Origin: Charina bottae
Lineage: Eukaryota; Chordata; Lepidosauria; Squamata; Charinaidae
DNA length: 64,000 nucleotides
Assembly (NCBI GenBank): GCA_023362775.1
Contig: JALMGJ010000005.1
Span: 43,173,463-43,237,462, forward strand
Direction of reading: 5' to 3'
Position numbers and translations under genes: made by a program. Of this stretch, positions 1 through 11,300 are shown piece by piece (position 1 is the first letter of the stretch; every line of letters begins with the position of its first letter). The notes below the pieces were generated by a model. The model ran no database searches. It worked only from the letters and a program-made list of their open reading frames with translations, and was not told the origin of the DNA.

Positions 1-591
1 GATGGATGATCTCGCCCAGCGGCTTCATGTAGATGTTGAATAGGAGAGGAGAGAGAACCGACCCCTGCGGCACCCCACAAGTCAGGGGTCGTGGGTCAGC
101 TCTCTCCTCCCCTATCAACACTGACTGGGAACGGCCCTGGAGGAAGGAGGCGAACCAGCGCAGAACTACACCGTCCACCCCCAACTCCCTGAGCCGTCCC
201 AAAAGTATACCGTGGTCGATGGTATCAAAAGCCGCTGAGAGATCTAAGAGAGCCAGGATGGACGCACTCCCTCCATCCCGCTCTCGCCAGAGATCATCCA
301 TAAGCGCGACCAATGCGGTCTCCGTCCCATATCCCGGCCTGAAACCTGACTGGAAGGGGTCTAGATAATCCGTTTCCTCCAGAATCCTCTGGAGTTGCCA
401 CGCCACCACCTTCTCAACCACCTTTCCCAAAAAGGGAAGGTGGGAGACTGGGCGAAAATTGCCCAGGATGGTAGGGTCCAGGGACAGCTTCTTGAGGAGG
501 GGGTGCACCAGCGCCTCCTTAAAGGCAGCCGGAAACACCCCCTCACTCAAGGACAAATTAATCATCACCTGGACCCAACCACATGTCACCT
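1..591 (-). mobile_element. CR1-type LINE, reverse transcriptase fragment
   Basis: Read on the minus strand, this segment is one open frame of about 195 codons with no stop, running off the left edge. It shows non-LTR reverse transcriptase blocks in order: LLKKLSLDPTILGNFRPVS, FQSGFRPGYGTETAL, the palm motif LLDLSAAFDTIDHGILL, then GVPQGSVLSPLLFNIYM. The order and wording match the CR1 clade of amniote LINEs. The 5' end of the copy lies near 590, so it is 5'-truncated, as is usual for CR1. The YADD box and 3' end would lie left of the window. The unbroken frame suggests a fairly young insertion. The exact junction near 590 was not resolved. Confidence 0.85.
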
Positions 592-1112
592 CACTAGCTG
601 ATTAGTTGATATTTGTTTGCAACATCATGATGGAAGTACAAACTGGTGGGTGATATCATGACACATGTTTTGTAATTTTGGTGTCCTCAGGTTAGGAATG
701 GATATCTATCTTGCAGTGTATGAAAGCTTTGTCCTCTATAAATTTCATCTTTTCTTTCAACCATCCAAATGGTTGGTAGTCTTCACTGTACCATGTGCTA
801 TCAAACTGCATAATTTCAGTTTGTGCTCCAAGAAAAAGTACTTATTTTTGTCTTCCCGAATTTTCCTCCCAATACCAGAATCCCAAATTCTAATATTACC
901 AGCAAATATTATATTTACCTGAGACTGGGTTTTTCCCAAATTATTTAAATTTAAAAGGGAAGGATAGGCTTAGGTTTGTTGAGAATATGAGCATTCTTTC
1001 CCCAACCCCTAATATTTCTTTTGGAATCATCTTAAATTCATTATCATCTTTCTTTTGGACAAACATAGCATAATCTACTTTCTCCATTCTATGGATTATT
1101 TTATGCCAAGCT
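592..1112. other. Intergenic, no gene recognised
   Basis: AT-rich unique-looking sequence between the CR1 fragment and the BovB insertion. Short open frames here have no recognisable protein character. Two copies of TTTTATGCCA occur just before the BovB 5' end; the second is part of its target-site duplication. Confidence 0.6.
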
Positions 1113-1123
1113 ATTTTATGCCA

Positions 1124-4100
1124 CCCCTTCATGGATCACTGCCTTGTCGTGGCGAAGGGGCTTGCGTAACTCAATGAAGTCAGGTCAAGACGGACAGGTC
1201 ATGACGGAGAGTTCTGACAAAACGTGGTCCACTGGAGGAGGGAATGGCAAACCACTCCAGTATCCTTGCCAATAAAACCCATGGACAGTATCAAAAGGCT
1301 AAAAGATATGACGCCGGAAGATGAGCCCCTCAGGTCGGAAGGTGTCCAATATGCTACTGGGGAAGAGCGGAGGGCAGTTCCGAGTAGCTCCAGAAAGAGT
1401 GAAGCGGCTGGGCCAAAGCCGAAAGGACGCTCAGTTGTGGATGTGTCTGGAAGTGGAAGGAAAGTCCGATGCTGTAAAGAACAATATTGCACAGGAACCT
1501 GGAATGTAAGATCAATGAATCAAGGTAAGCTGGTTGTGGTCAAACAAGAGATGACAAGATTGAACATCAACATCTTGGGAATCAGCGAACTAAAATGGAC
1601 AGGAATGGGCGAATTTAATTCAAGAGACCATTATATATACTACTGTGGGCAAGAATCCCTTAGAAGAAATGGAGTAGCACTCATAGTCAATAAAAGAGTG
1701 GGAAAGGCAGTACTGGGGTACAACCTCAAAAATGACAGAATGCTTTCAGTTCGAATCCAAGGCAAGCCATTCAACATCACAGTAATCCAAGTCTATGCCC
1801 CAACCACTGATGCCAAAGAAGCTGAAGTTGACCGGTTCTATGAAGACCTACAACACCTTCTAGAACTAACACCAAAAAAAGATGTCCTTTTCATCATAGG
1901 GGACTGGAATGCTAAAGTAGGATGTCAAAAAATAACTGGAATAATAGGCAAGTTCGGCCTCAGAGTACAAAATGAAGCAGGGCAAAGGCTAATAGAGTTT
2001 TGTCAAGAGAACACACTGGTCATAGCAAACACTCTTTTCCAACAACACAAGAGACGACTCTACACATGGACATCACCAGATGGTCAATACCGAAATCAGA
2101 TTGATTATATACTTTGCAGCCAAAGATGGAGAAGCTCTATACAATCAGCAAAAACAAGACCTGGAGCTGACTGTGGCTCAGATCATGAGCTTCTTATCGC
2201 AAAATTTAGGCTTAAATTGAAGAACGTAGAGAAAACCACTAGACCACTCAGGTATGACCTAAATCATATCCCTTATGAATATACAGTGGAGGTGAGGAAT
2301 AGATTTAAAGGATTAGATCTGGTAGACAGGGCACCTGAAGAACTATGGATGGAGGTTTGTAACATTGTACAGGAGGCAGCAACTAAAACCATCCCAAAGA
2401 AAAAGAAATGCAAGAAAGCAAAGTGGCTGACTGATGAAGCTTTACAAATAGCTGAGGAAAGAAGGGAAGCAAAAGGCAAGGGAGAAAGGGAAAGATATAA
2501 CCAACTGAATGCAGATTTCCAGAGAATAGCAAGGAGAGATAAGAAGGCCTTCTTAAATGAACAATGCAAAGAAATCGAGGAAAACAATAGAATGGGGAAG
2601 ACTAGAGATCTCTTCAAGAAAATCGGAGATATCAAGGGAACCTTTTGTGCAAAGATGGGCATGATAAAGGACAAAAAAGACAGGGACCTAACAGAAGCAG
2701 AAGAGATTAAGAAGAAGTGGCAAGAATACACAGAAGAACTATACAAGAAAGATCTTAATATCCCTGATAAATACGATGGTGTGGTCACTGACCTTGAGCC
2801 GGACATCCTAGAGAGTGAAGTCAAGTGGGCCTTAGGAAGCATTACTAACAACAAAGCTAGCGGAGAAGACAGTATCCCAGCTGAGCTATTTAAAATCCTA
2901 AAAGATGATGCTGTTAAAGTGCTGCACTCAATATGCCAACAAATTTGGAAAACTCAACAGTGGCCACAGGATTGGAAAAGGTCAGTTTACGTTCCAATTC
3001 CAAAGAAGGGCAATGCCAAAGAATGTTCAAACTACTGTACAATTGTGCTCATTTCACATGCTAGCAAGGTTATGCTCAAAATCCTACAAGCTAGGCTTCA
3101 GCAGTATGTGAACTGAGAACTACCAGAAGTGCAAGCTGGGTTTCGAAGAGGCAGAGGAACTAGAGATCAGATTGCCAACATTCGCTGGATCATGGAAAAA
3201 GCAAGAGAGTTCCAGAAAAACATCTACTTCTGCTTCATTGACTACGCTAAAGCCTTTGATTGTGTGGATCACAACAAACTGTGGCAAATTCTTAAAGAGA
3301 TGGGAGTACCAGACCACCTTACCTGTCTCCTGAGAAACCTGTATGCGGGTCAAGAAGCAACAGTTAGAACCGGACATGGAACAACCGACTGGATCAAAAT
3401 TGGGAAAGGAGTACGACAAGGCTGTATATTATCACCCTGCTTATTTAACTTATATGCAGAGTACATCATGAGAAATGCCGGGCTGGATGAATCACAAGCC
3501 GGAGTTAAGATTGCCGGGAGAAATATCAACAACCTCAGATATGCAGATGATACCACCCTAATGGCAGAAAGTAAAGAGGAACTAAAGAGCCTCTTGATGA
3601 GGGTGAAAGAGGAGAGTGCAAAAGCTGGCTTGAAACTCAACATTTAAAAAACTCAGATCATGGCATCTGGTCCCATCAGTTCCTGGCAAATAAAAGGGGA
3701 AGAAATGGAAGCAGTGACAGATTTTATTTTCTTGGGCTCCAAGATCACCGCAGACAGTGACTGCAGCCATGAAATTAAAAGACGCTTGCTCCTTGGGAGG
3801 AAAGCTATGGCAAACCTAGACAGCATATTAAAAAGCAGAGACATCACCTTGCCGACAAAGGTCTGTATAGTTAAAGCTATGGTTTTCCCAGTAGTAATGT
3901 ATGGCTGTGAGAGCTGGACCATAAGGAAGGCTGAGCGCTGAAGAATTGATGCTTTCGAACTGTGGTGCTGGAGAAGACTCTTAAGAGTCCCTTGGACTGC
4001 AAGGAGGTCAAACCAGTCAATCCTAAAGGAAATCAACCCTGACTGCTCATTGGAAGGACAGATGCTGAAGCTGAAGCTCAAATACTTTGGCCACCTAATG

Positions 4101-4323
4101 CGAAGAGAGGACTCACTGGAAAAGACCCTGATGCTGGGAAAGACTGAAGGCAAAAGGAGAAGGGGACGGCAGAGGATGAGATGGTTAGATAGCATCACCA
4201 ATGTAACGAACATGAATTTGAGTAAACTCCGGGAGACAGTGGAGGACAGGAAGGCCTGGCATGCTATGGTCCATGAGGTCACGAAGAGTCGGACATGACT
4301 AAACGACTGAACAACAACAACAA
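1124..4323 (+). mobile_element. Full-length BovB (RTE clade) LINE with TSD
   Basis: About 3.2 kb with a short 5' leader, one long endonuclease plus reverse transcriptase frame, and a CAA-repeat tail at the 3' end. The 11-bp direct repeat ATTTTATGCCA flanks it at 1113-1123 and 4324-4334, which defines the insertion exactly. Encoded blocks match the BovB protein of squamates and ruminants: GTWNVRSMN start of the AP-type endonuclease, GDWNAKVG, GSDHELL, then RT motifs FCFIDYAKAFDCVDH and LRYADDTTLM, and the C-terminal MRWLDSIT region. BovB is known to be abundant in squamates and to have moved horizontally between reptiles and ruminants. Two further 3' fragments of the family lie at 6792 and 17693. 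Confidence 0.93.
1224..4310 (+). pseudogene. BovB endonuclease-reverse transcriptase ORF, four stops
   Basis: A single reading frame of about 1,028 codons from the ATG at 1224 to the natural stop at 4308-4310. It is interrupted only by in-frame stops at 3114 (TGA), 3645 (TAA), 3939 (TGA) and 4296 (TGA). No frameshift is needed: the same frame continues after each stop. Each stop sits where related BovB proteins have Arg (CGA) or Gln (CAA), so all four are explained by single C to T changes, three of them at CpG. The endonuclease part is whole (catalytic D/N and SDH motifs visible) and the RT YADD box is intact. The element therefore decayed after insertion and should not be active as it stands. 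The first ATG is my choice; the true start could be slightly downstream. Confidence 0.85.
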
Positions 4324-4334
4324 ATTTTATGCCA

Positions 4335-6782
4335 AGGCAAATAATGTGGTCAAATATTGCCTCTGATCATTGGCCAAAGGGCTGTACAATAGTTAGGAAA
4401 GTCATGCCTCACAAGAACTCTGCAGACTTTTAATGCCATGCAGCAAAATGGACAGTTACTTAAGTATGGCACCTTCTACAGAGCTGCTAACATCTCCTCT
4501 GAAACCATCAACGTTTGAGTGTCCTCACTTGCCCCATTGAACTGGTCAGGTCTGACCAATTGTGAAGCACTCAAAAGTGACTGCTATCTGATATCTCAAC
4601 TCTTCGGTTTATGGAAGGGAGGGAGGTCCACCAGTCAACTGGTCACTTCATGGGGAGAACAAAATTGCCACTTAGAGCAGCCAGAGAGCAATGGCAGAAC
4701 TGTGGCAAATACTGTAGTACCTTCACTTCAGGAAAGGAGGGGGAAGCGAAGGAAATCAGGAGCAAGAACCAGTAAGGAGTTTCCACCATGGAACCATCTG
4801 TCCCAAAGCTGCAGTAGTGCAGCAGATCTCTTTTCTGCGTTTCATCTGGAGCAGACCTGAGCTGATTAACTTCTGAAGTTAGGTGGTTAAACATGCCAGA
4901 AGCCCTACACCGTCACGGGAACGCTCAAGGGCAGTGCATGTGAAACAACATCTGTATTCCACCCCACTCCCATCCAGCCACATCCTAAGCACACATGATT
5001 CCTAATGCATCAATTTTTCAACCCTTTCATTTCTCCTCAAAATTTTAGCATGTGGTATTCCAAATAAAATGCGTTGTCGTTGTTAAGATTGCACAGGGAG
5101 ATTTACAATGAGCATGGGCAACTCTGCTTAAGCAAACTCTCTTCAGTACTCAGAGAAAGACTCTTTTCCCCCCTCTGCCCTCACGAGAATCAGAATAAAA
5201 AGACCCTGTGCATTTCATGCAGCAGAGGGAAGGGGGATGGATTTCAACCTTTTGGTGGCCAGAAGCTCCAGAAGATGAAGTTGTGGGGGAGGGATGTCCA
5301 CAGTGGGTGCAATGCCCATACAAAGTGCTTGCATCTCTATCTTACTTACCATTGTGTTTAGGATTTCCTATGTATTTCCCAGGTTTTGGAGGAGCTGGGG
5401 GAGCTGGGGAGGGGAGGTTTCCGGAAAGAAAAAAGGATTTGGTTGCATGTTGCCCCTGGAGCTACAGGTGGCCCATCCCTGCTTTAATCACTAATTTTAC
5501 TTACTGTACTATGACTGGTAGCAGTTATCCAGTTTTCAGGCAGAGATTCTCTTAGTCACCAAGTACTTGATCATGTTAACTGGAAACACCAAGGTCTGAA
5601 CCTGCAACTTTCTTCAAGCACGTCTGATTTCCTTCTACTTGCTGCACTCATTCTAGCTCCACATAATGCAAAAATGGCAAGAACCAGCTTATTGTAACCT
5701 TGGGGAATGTTAAAGTATAGGATACATAGTTGAAAAAATAACCTTTAAGTTGAAAGAGTGAGTAACATATCAGATCTATTCCATGGTAGTACTGTTACAA
5801 AAGCTGGTCCCATGGAGACGTCTAAGGCTGCAGTCCCCTCATGCCGGCTGGAAATTATGGGATTTGGGGTCCAGAAAAAAATATTTCTCTCTTTCCTATC
5901 ATGCCACTTTGGCTGGACTTCCTCTTCATTTCTGCTATAGCCTCTGCACTGTAACTGGAGGGACTTACAAATACATGGGTTCAGTGAAGGGGAAGCTTAG
6001 ACAAATGGATAAGCTAAAAACAGTGTGTTTCTTCCTTTGTACACTCTACCTTGCCAGTTAACAAGGCACTTTAATTTATTTATGAGATGGCAGCAGAATA
6101 TGTTCCCTTATACCAGGAGTCTGTGCAATACATGTTAGGATGGAGGGCAAGCTAGCTCAGACTCTGATCCATTTACTGAAGACCAGAGAGATGCTACCAT
6201 GCCTCTATTGTTAAAACTGGGTCAGAAATTGGGCTGCAAACTTTGATGCTCTCAATTTGTTGCATGTCTCCTTGCAATAGTTTTGTTCTTAAAATGAATT
6301 TACAAACAGATGGACTGACCTTATAATGTGTCAGATGTTTTTCTATTTACTCAAGCTATATAAGTTGGCAGAGTTTCATGTTTTCAGACAGAAGTCTTTT
6401 TTCCAGCCCTATCTGCAGGTACTAGGAACTACATATGGGAACCCTGCATGCAATTACCACTGACCTACTACTATCCTACAAAATGTATAATTCTCCATAT
6501 CTGCTCACTTAATGTGTACAATGTACATGCCGCATGTTACCAAATTCTTGTTGTGCAAGTACCTGATATGCATATTTGTCTCCATAGTTATTGGGTACCA
6601 TTGGGAGAGAGAGGGAAGAAAATTATTTACCTTGAAAATGATTTAATAGGCACAATTGTTAATACAATCACTATTTTAAAATTTTTATTTCTACTTTGTC
6701 TTTAACAGCTTGTTATGCTTACTTATGCATAGACTATATATGTATAATTGTTCTCTTAAAAAAAGTACATTAATATAACTCT
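4335..6782. other. Intergenic, no gene recognised
   Basis: About 2.4 kb of AT-rich sequence. Several small open frames (for example near 4519-4860 and 5208-5555) have no domain, no splice context and no family resemblance that I can see. No clear interspersed repeat was recognised. Confidence 0.5.
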
Positions 6783-6791
6783 ACCAGAGAA

Positions 6792-7029
6792 CCTAATGCG
6801 AAGAGAGGACTCACTGGAAAAGACCCTGATGCTGGGAAAGACTGAAGGCAAAAGGAGAAGGGGATGGCAGAGGATGAGATGGTTAGATAGCATCACCGAT
6901 GTAATGAACATGAATTTGAGTAAACTCCGGGAGACGGTGGAGGACAGGAAGGCCTGGCGTGCTATGGTCCATGAGGTCACGAAGAGTCGGACACGACTAA
7001 ACGACTGAACAACAACAACAACAACAACA
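6792..7029 (+). mobile_element. BovB LINE 3' end, 5'-truncated
   Basis: The sequence repeats the last 240 bases of the BovB at 1124-4323, from the HLMRREDSLEKT codons through the terminal R-L-N-D-stop, followed by a (CAA)n tail. The 9-bp repeat ACCAGAGAA flanks it at 6783-6791 and 7030-7038. The short piece of ORF is still open. It is closely similar to the full-length copy, so probably of similar age. Confidence 0.9.
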
Positions 7030-7038
7030 ACCAGAGAA

Positions 7039-8007
7039 GTTATGACATTGATATTTAGGATGATACTGCATGGATGCCTTGCTGTAGTTGATCTCTGAAT
7101 GGAGTCTCAGCTCCAACCCATGTGCTGATATGGCTGCTGGTAAAGAAAAATTGGAAATAGTTTGGTATATCCCCCTAAATGTCTTACATGGTAAAATGGG
7201 GTGGATAATATGTTGTTGGGATTCTGCAATTCAACATTCCAACCTTCTGGAAGGTCACCGAAGGCCATCCAATGATGTTGCAGTGGAGTGGAGATACATT
7301 TCCCCCCTATTTTCCCCCCTATTTTTGGAGGGGAATTAAGGATGGGAATGGGAGCAGGAGACCTCTGAGATGCTTCCATTGGTAGCTTAAGATAACCCAA
7401 ATCATCATTTTGGGGTCTTAGGGGAATTTAAGTGAGTTTAAGAGTGGAAATGAGAATGGTATCTTTCTTGCTATCATTCTCATCCTTAGCTTTCTCCAAA
7501 TGACAAGAACTGGCCAAAATTGCCCTCAAAATGGCAATTTGGGGCATTTTTGTACTTTGGTAGGGGTTGAGATGGGAATAAAAAGTGCCTCCTACTCCTA
7601 TTTCTGATTTTTGAACAAATAAATCTGAGAAATGTTGCTTCCAAAATTCGACTATGCATTCTTGGGGTGCTGGATCAGCTGCCTGCATGTTATGGGTTCC
7701 CCATCTCTGCTGTAAGATTTACAGGAGATAGGGATTCCATCCATGACATTTGAAACATTTTCATTGAGCAGTTCCCTGAGAATATTATGAATCCATTTAT
7801 AAAGAAGTAAAAGGAAAAAGAAAGTAGAAAGTAGAAGGTGCTAAAAATTAGGGACAGGTGGCAAGAGGCAACTTCTCTAGGTTGGAATGAGATGTTTTTC
7901 CATTTTTTCCACAGGATCCATTTGTATTGTTGGCCAGGAAGGGGAAAACGGAGCTAAATCACCTTCCTTTGGCCAGTGACAGAAGACAGCTCATCAAGAT
8001 GACTTCC
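7039..8007. other. 3' flank of SLC2A15, possible 3'UTR
   Basis: Sequence downstream of the transporter stop codon on the minus strand. I see no convincing canonical AATAAA signal on the minus strand close to the stop; variant signals exist (a TATAAA near 7790). The 3'UTR end is therefore not placed. No other gene is visible. Confidence 0.4.
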
Positions 8008-8301
8008 CTATGGAGGGAGACAGGGCTTCCCAAAATGATGAACCGAAGAGCCTCGTGGCAGATTCGATCCTGATCCAGAGAGTTCCAAAGAGCTGTTCTC
8101 CAGAGCTCCATAGCCGTTTAACTTGATCATCTTGATGGAATCAGGCAAGTTAGAGAAGACGTTATGGCGAGAGGAGGCAAATATTTGGCTGATTTCCATG
8201 AATGTCTTATTTTTAGTCTCAGGGATGATGAAATAGACATACAGTGCAACTAGAAGGCAGATGCCACAGAAGACCAGGTAGCAGAAAGCACCAGCTGATA
8301 T
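8008..8301 (-). CDS. SLC2A15: SLC2A15 coding exon 12, C-terminus
   Basis: Residues 446-542 and stop: TM12, then [20 protein letters not shown] and a tail of about 60 residues rich in Ser and Gly. The tail is some 30-40 residues longer than in GLUT5 and has no motif I recognise. Acceptor TATACTCAG. Confidence 0.93.
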   Translation of the reverse strand: MSAGAFCYLVFCGICLLVALYVYFIIPETKNKTFMEISQIFASSRHNVFSNLPDSIKMIKLNGYGALENSSLELSGSGSNLPRGSSVHHFGKPCLPP

Positions 8302-11300
8302 CTGAGTATAGAAACAAAATTATAGAAACAGGCTTTGGCATACCCCAGTTCCCATAACTTCACTTAATCCAGACTTCCCCAACTTGGTTCCCTCCAGATG
8401 TGTTTAGATTACAGTTTTCACAATTCCCAACTAGTATGGCAATAGCAACATAGGTTAGGAGAGGGTGAATTGGTCTGATACAGGAAGAAACACCATGTTG
8501 AATATTTAAAGTTATTTCCCTCTAGCAGATCCCTTTACTGCTTTACCAAGAAAGTTTAGGAATCTAGGAAATTCCCTTAAATCAACTCAAATCATTAGTC
8601 CATCTAGCTTGGTGTCAATTATAGAGATTAGTAACAACTCTGCTTATAGATGCCGGGGAATGATATGCCGTGACCAGCTTCGTTTTGTTGCAAATTCCCT
8701 TCTCTGTAACTGGGAATTACTAATGGACTTGCAATTACCAAGAGGCTCAGTAAAAGTTGCAATATCAGGTTTGGAAAGATGGAGTCATTGTTTGAGACTA
8801 ACTTGATTGCTGCTTCACTAGCAATTTCAGCTTGGTAACAGTGCAGACAATCTGTTTCTGTCCAGATAATCCATCCTGTCTCCTATCTGCCCCAGCCAGA
8901 ATAGTCTATGATCAAGTATGCTTGACATTGTAATTTTCTAACCTGGAATCCCATTTACTCATGGGGGTGGGGCATGATTCCACACCAAAATGCTACACTG
9001 CACCTGTTGACCTGGAGTCCCCAACTCCAGCTGTGCAGGCCAATATACTTAAGGGGAGATAGTGTGCGAAGCTGTATCCTTGTTGGGAGAGGCTATCACA
9101 ACTCAGAGCCCTATGTTACCTGCAAGAAGGGAAACGCAAAGCCGACAGTGAAGTTTGAGAGCCAGTTGAGGGACCCACCCACGATATAGGCAGATGGCCG
9201 ATGGGACTGCTTGAAGAGTTCAGCTGTCATCAGAAATGGGACCCCAGCTGTCAGAGAAAGACTGCAGTCAGCACCAGGCAGATTAGGCGGGGTCCTACCT
9301 TGCCTGGCTCTTGGGAGGAAATGTGCTTGAATCATATTCAAAACCACCCTCTGACAGAACTGGGACTAAATGCAGAATTTTGGAGGGAGGGTAATATAAT
9401 TGCATTGCTGCACAGCAAAATAGGATTGTCAGCCTAGTTGCTAAGGCAACAGTGATATGGTCATTTTTCTCTTTGTCCCTCCCCCCAGCACTTTTACATC
9501 TGTTTGAGCCATCCCTTCAGTAGCGGAAATTACAGAGCACTTTTCAAGGGGCATGAAAGTGTCCAAAATTGTTCTACAATTCAGCTTAGATCCATGCTCA
9601 AACATATAACATGATGCTGATAGCACAGGCTTCTTTAAGGAAAGTGTTGCCCTGAATTCTAACAACACCCTTTGCCCTGGTGCAGAAGAACGGCCTTCTT
9701 TTATCCAGCAGCAATTTTCACAGCATTCCTTGCTTTTTTAGAAGCATAGAGTACTGCTTCCTAAAATGGTTGTGTTTTTTCCCCCAAAGCCTTAATAAAA
9801 AATTCCACCCGTGAAGTATTCAGAGAAACCACTGAATGAGCATTGCTCACAGATCACCCAGAGTGGGAAGAGAGATATTTTTATTTTAAAAGTCAGATTC
9901 ATCATTGTTTGTGAACAATGAGCCATTAAAATCCTAATTAAAGATGTAATTACAGCAAATAAATTCTTGGCCGACAATGAGTTATGGATTTGTTGGAGGC
10001 TCCACTAATACATCAATTGGGTAAACCAGCAGCGACCTCGTCCATCATATTTAGAGTGCTATGCATTTGCCTGTTGGTTAGCAGCATGCAGAGGAATTGC
10101 CTCTGCAGCCCAAAATAAAGCAGCAGCAGAACTCAGAGAGGCAATTTGCATCTTGACACTTCAAAGGCAAGGTATTATTGCCTTGAGTTCCTGAACAAAG
10201 GTGTGGTATAAATCCAATAAATAGAATGAATGAATGAATGAATGAATGAATGAATGAATGAATGAATGAATGAATGAAAAAATATTTCTGCCTTGTTCTC
10301 CTGAATGAAAAGTAGAATATAAATCTAATACATAAAATGAATGGATGATAAAGCTGGTCATAGTTATAGCTTCCTGCCATTGTCCTACTGCCCAAATTAT
10401 TGAACATTTTATTAATCCCCTTATTTTTTGAGTTTGGTCCTTAGGATGCTAACTGCAGTTCAGCTGGTGACCTTCAGTCTCGATCCTACTCTATTCTTCT
10501 GGTGCTCGGTAATCTAGAATGAAAGTTTTGATATCTTTTTATTCCCCAGATACCTTTCTCTGTTTCACAAACTTACCTGGTCCCATGCAGAATCCTGCAA
10601 TGATCCCAGTGACAAAAGCCACACTGAGATAACGCATCCAGGACACACTTGCCTGCAGGAAGGACATTCAATTGTTGAGATATGTTCATATGAAGTGAAA
10701 ATAGTTACTTTTCTCTTACTCACAAGTCTCTAAATCCACCACTACTCCAGTTTTGCATTCTATAAATCCTATGTGCAGACTCCTAGTTACGCTAATTTTT
10801 TTTTGTTTGGTTGGAGTGATGGTCAATATTCTGACATCCAAATCTAAGATTCCCTGTTCTGTAGTTATGTTTTCTAACTTGGCTTTTCACATTCTGATGA
10901 ATATTTCAGAAATGGTAGGATTCTTTTGTATTTCCTGAATTGTGCCCACTTTGAGGTTCAGAATATTTTGCATTCATCCACCAGGCGGGGACCACAGTTA
11001 CTTTGTGTTTCTGTTTTAGTTTTAAGATAGGAGAAAGCAGCCCTGGGAACCTTCACACACACAAAAGGTTGCTACTGTCACATCTAAAACCACAGCCTGA
11101 AGTGACAATCAGATGCAAATTAGATTACTCAGTATAACTCATGAAGATGTTTTTACCTGAAGCACCAGGGACAGGGTGATGCCAGCAGAACAGATGCCCA
11201 TAAAACAGAAGCCAACGATGATGAGAGGACGACGTCCCAGCTTCTCAATGGTGAAACACTGCAGGAGAAAAGTGGACAGGAGAAGGATTTTAGTGGTTAG

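Noticed and set aside
2273..2854. 193-codon minus-strand frame
   Set aside because: Antisense shadow of the BovB reading frame.
10078..10407. Open frames with repeated IHSF residues on the minus strand
   Set aside because: Translation of the ATGA tetranucleotide array, not a gene.
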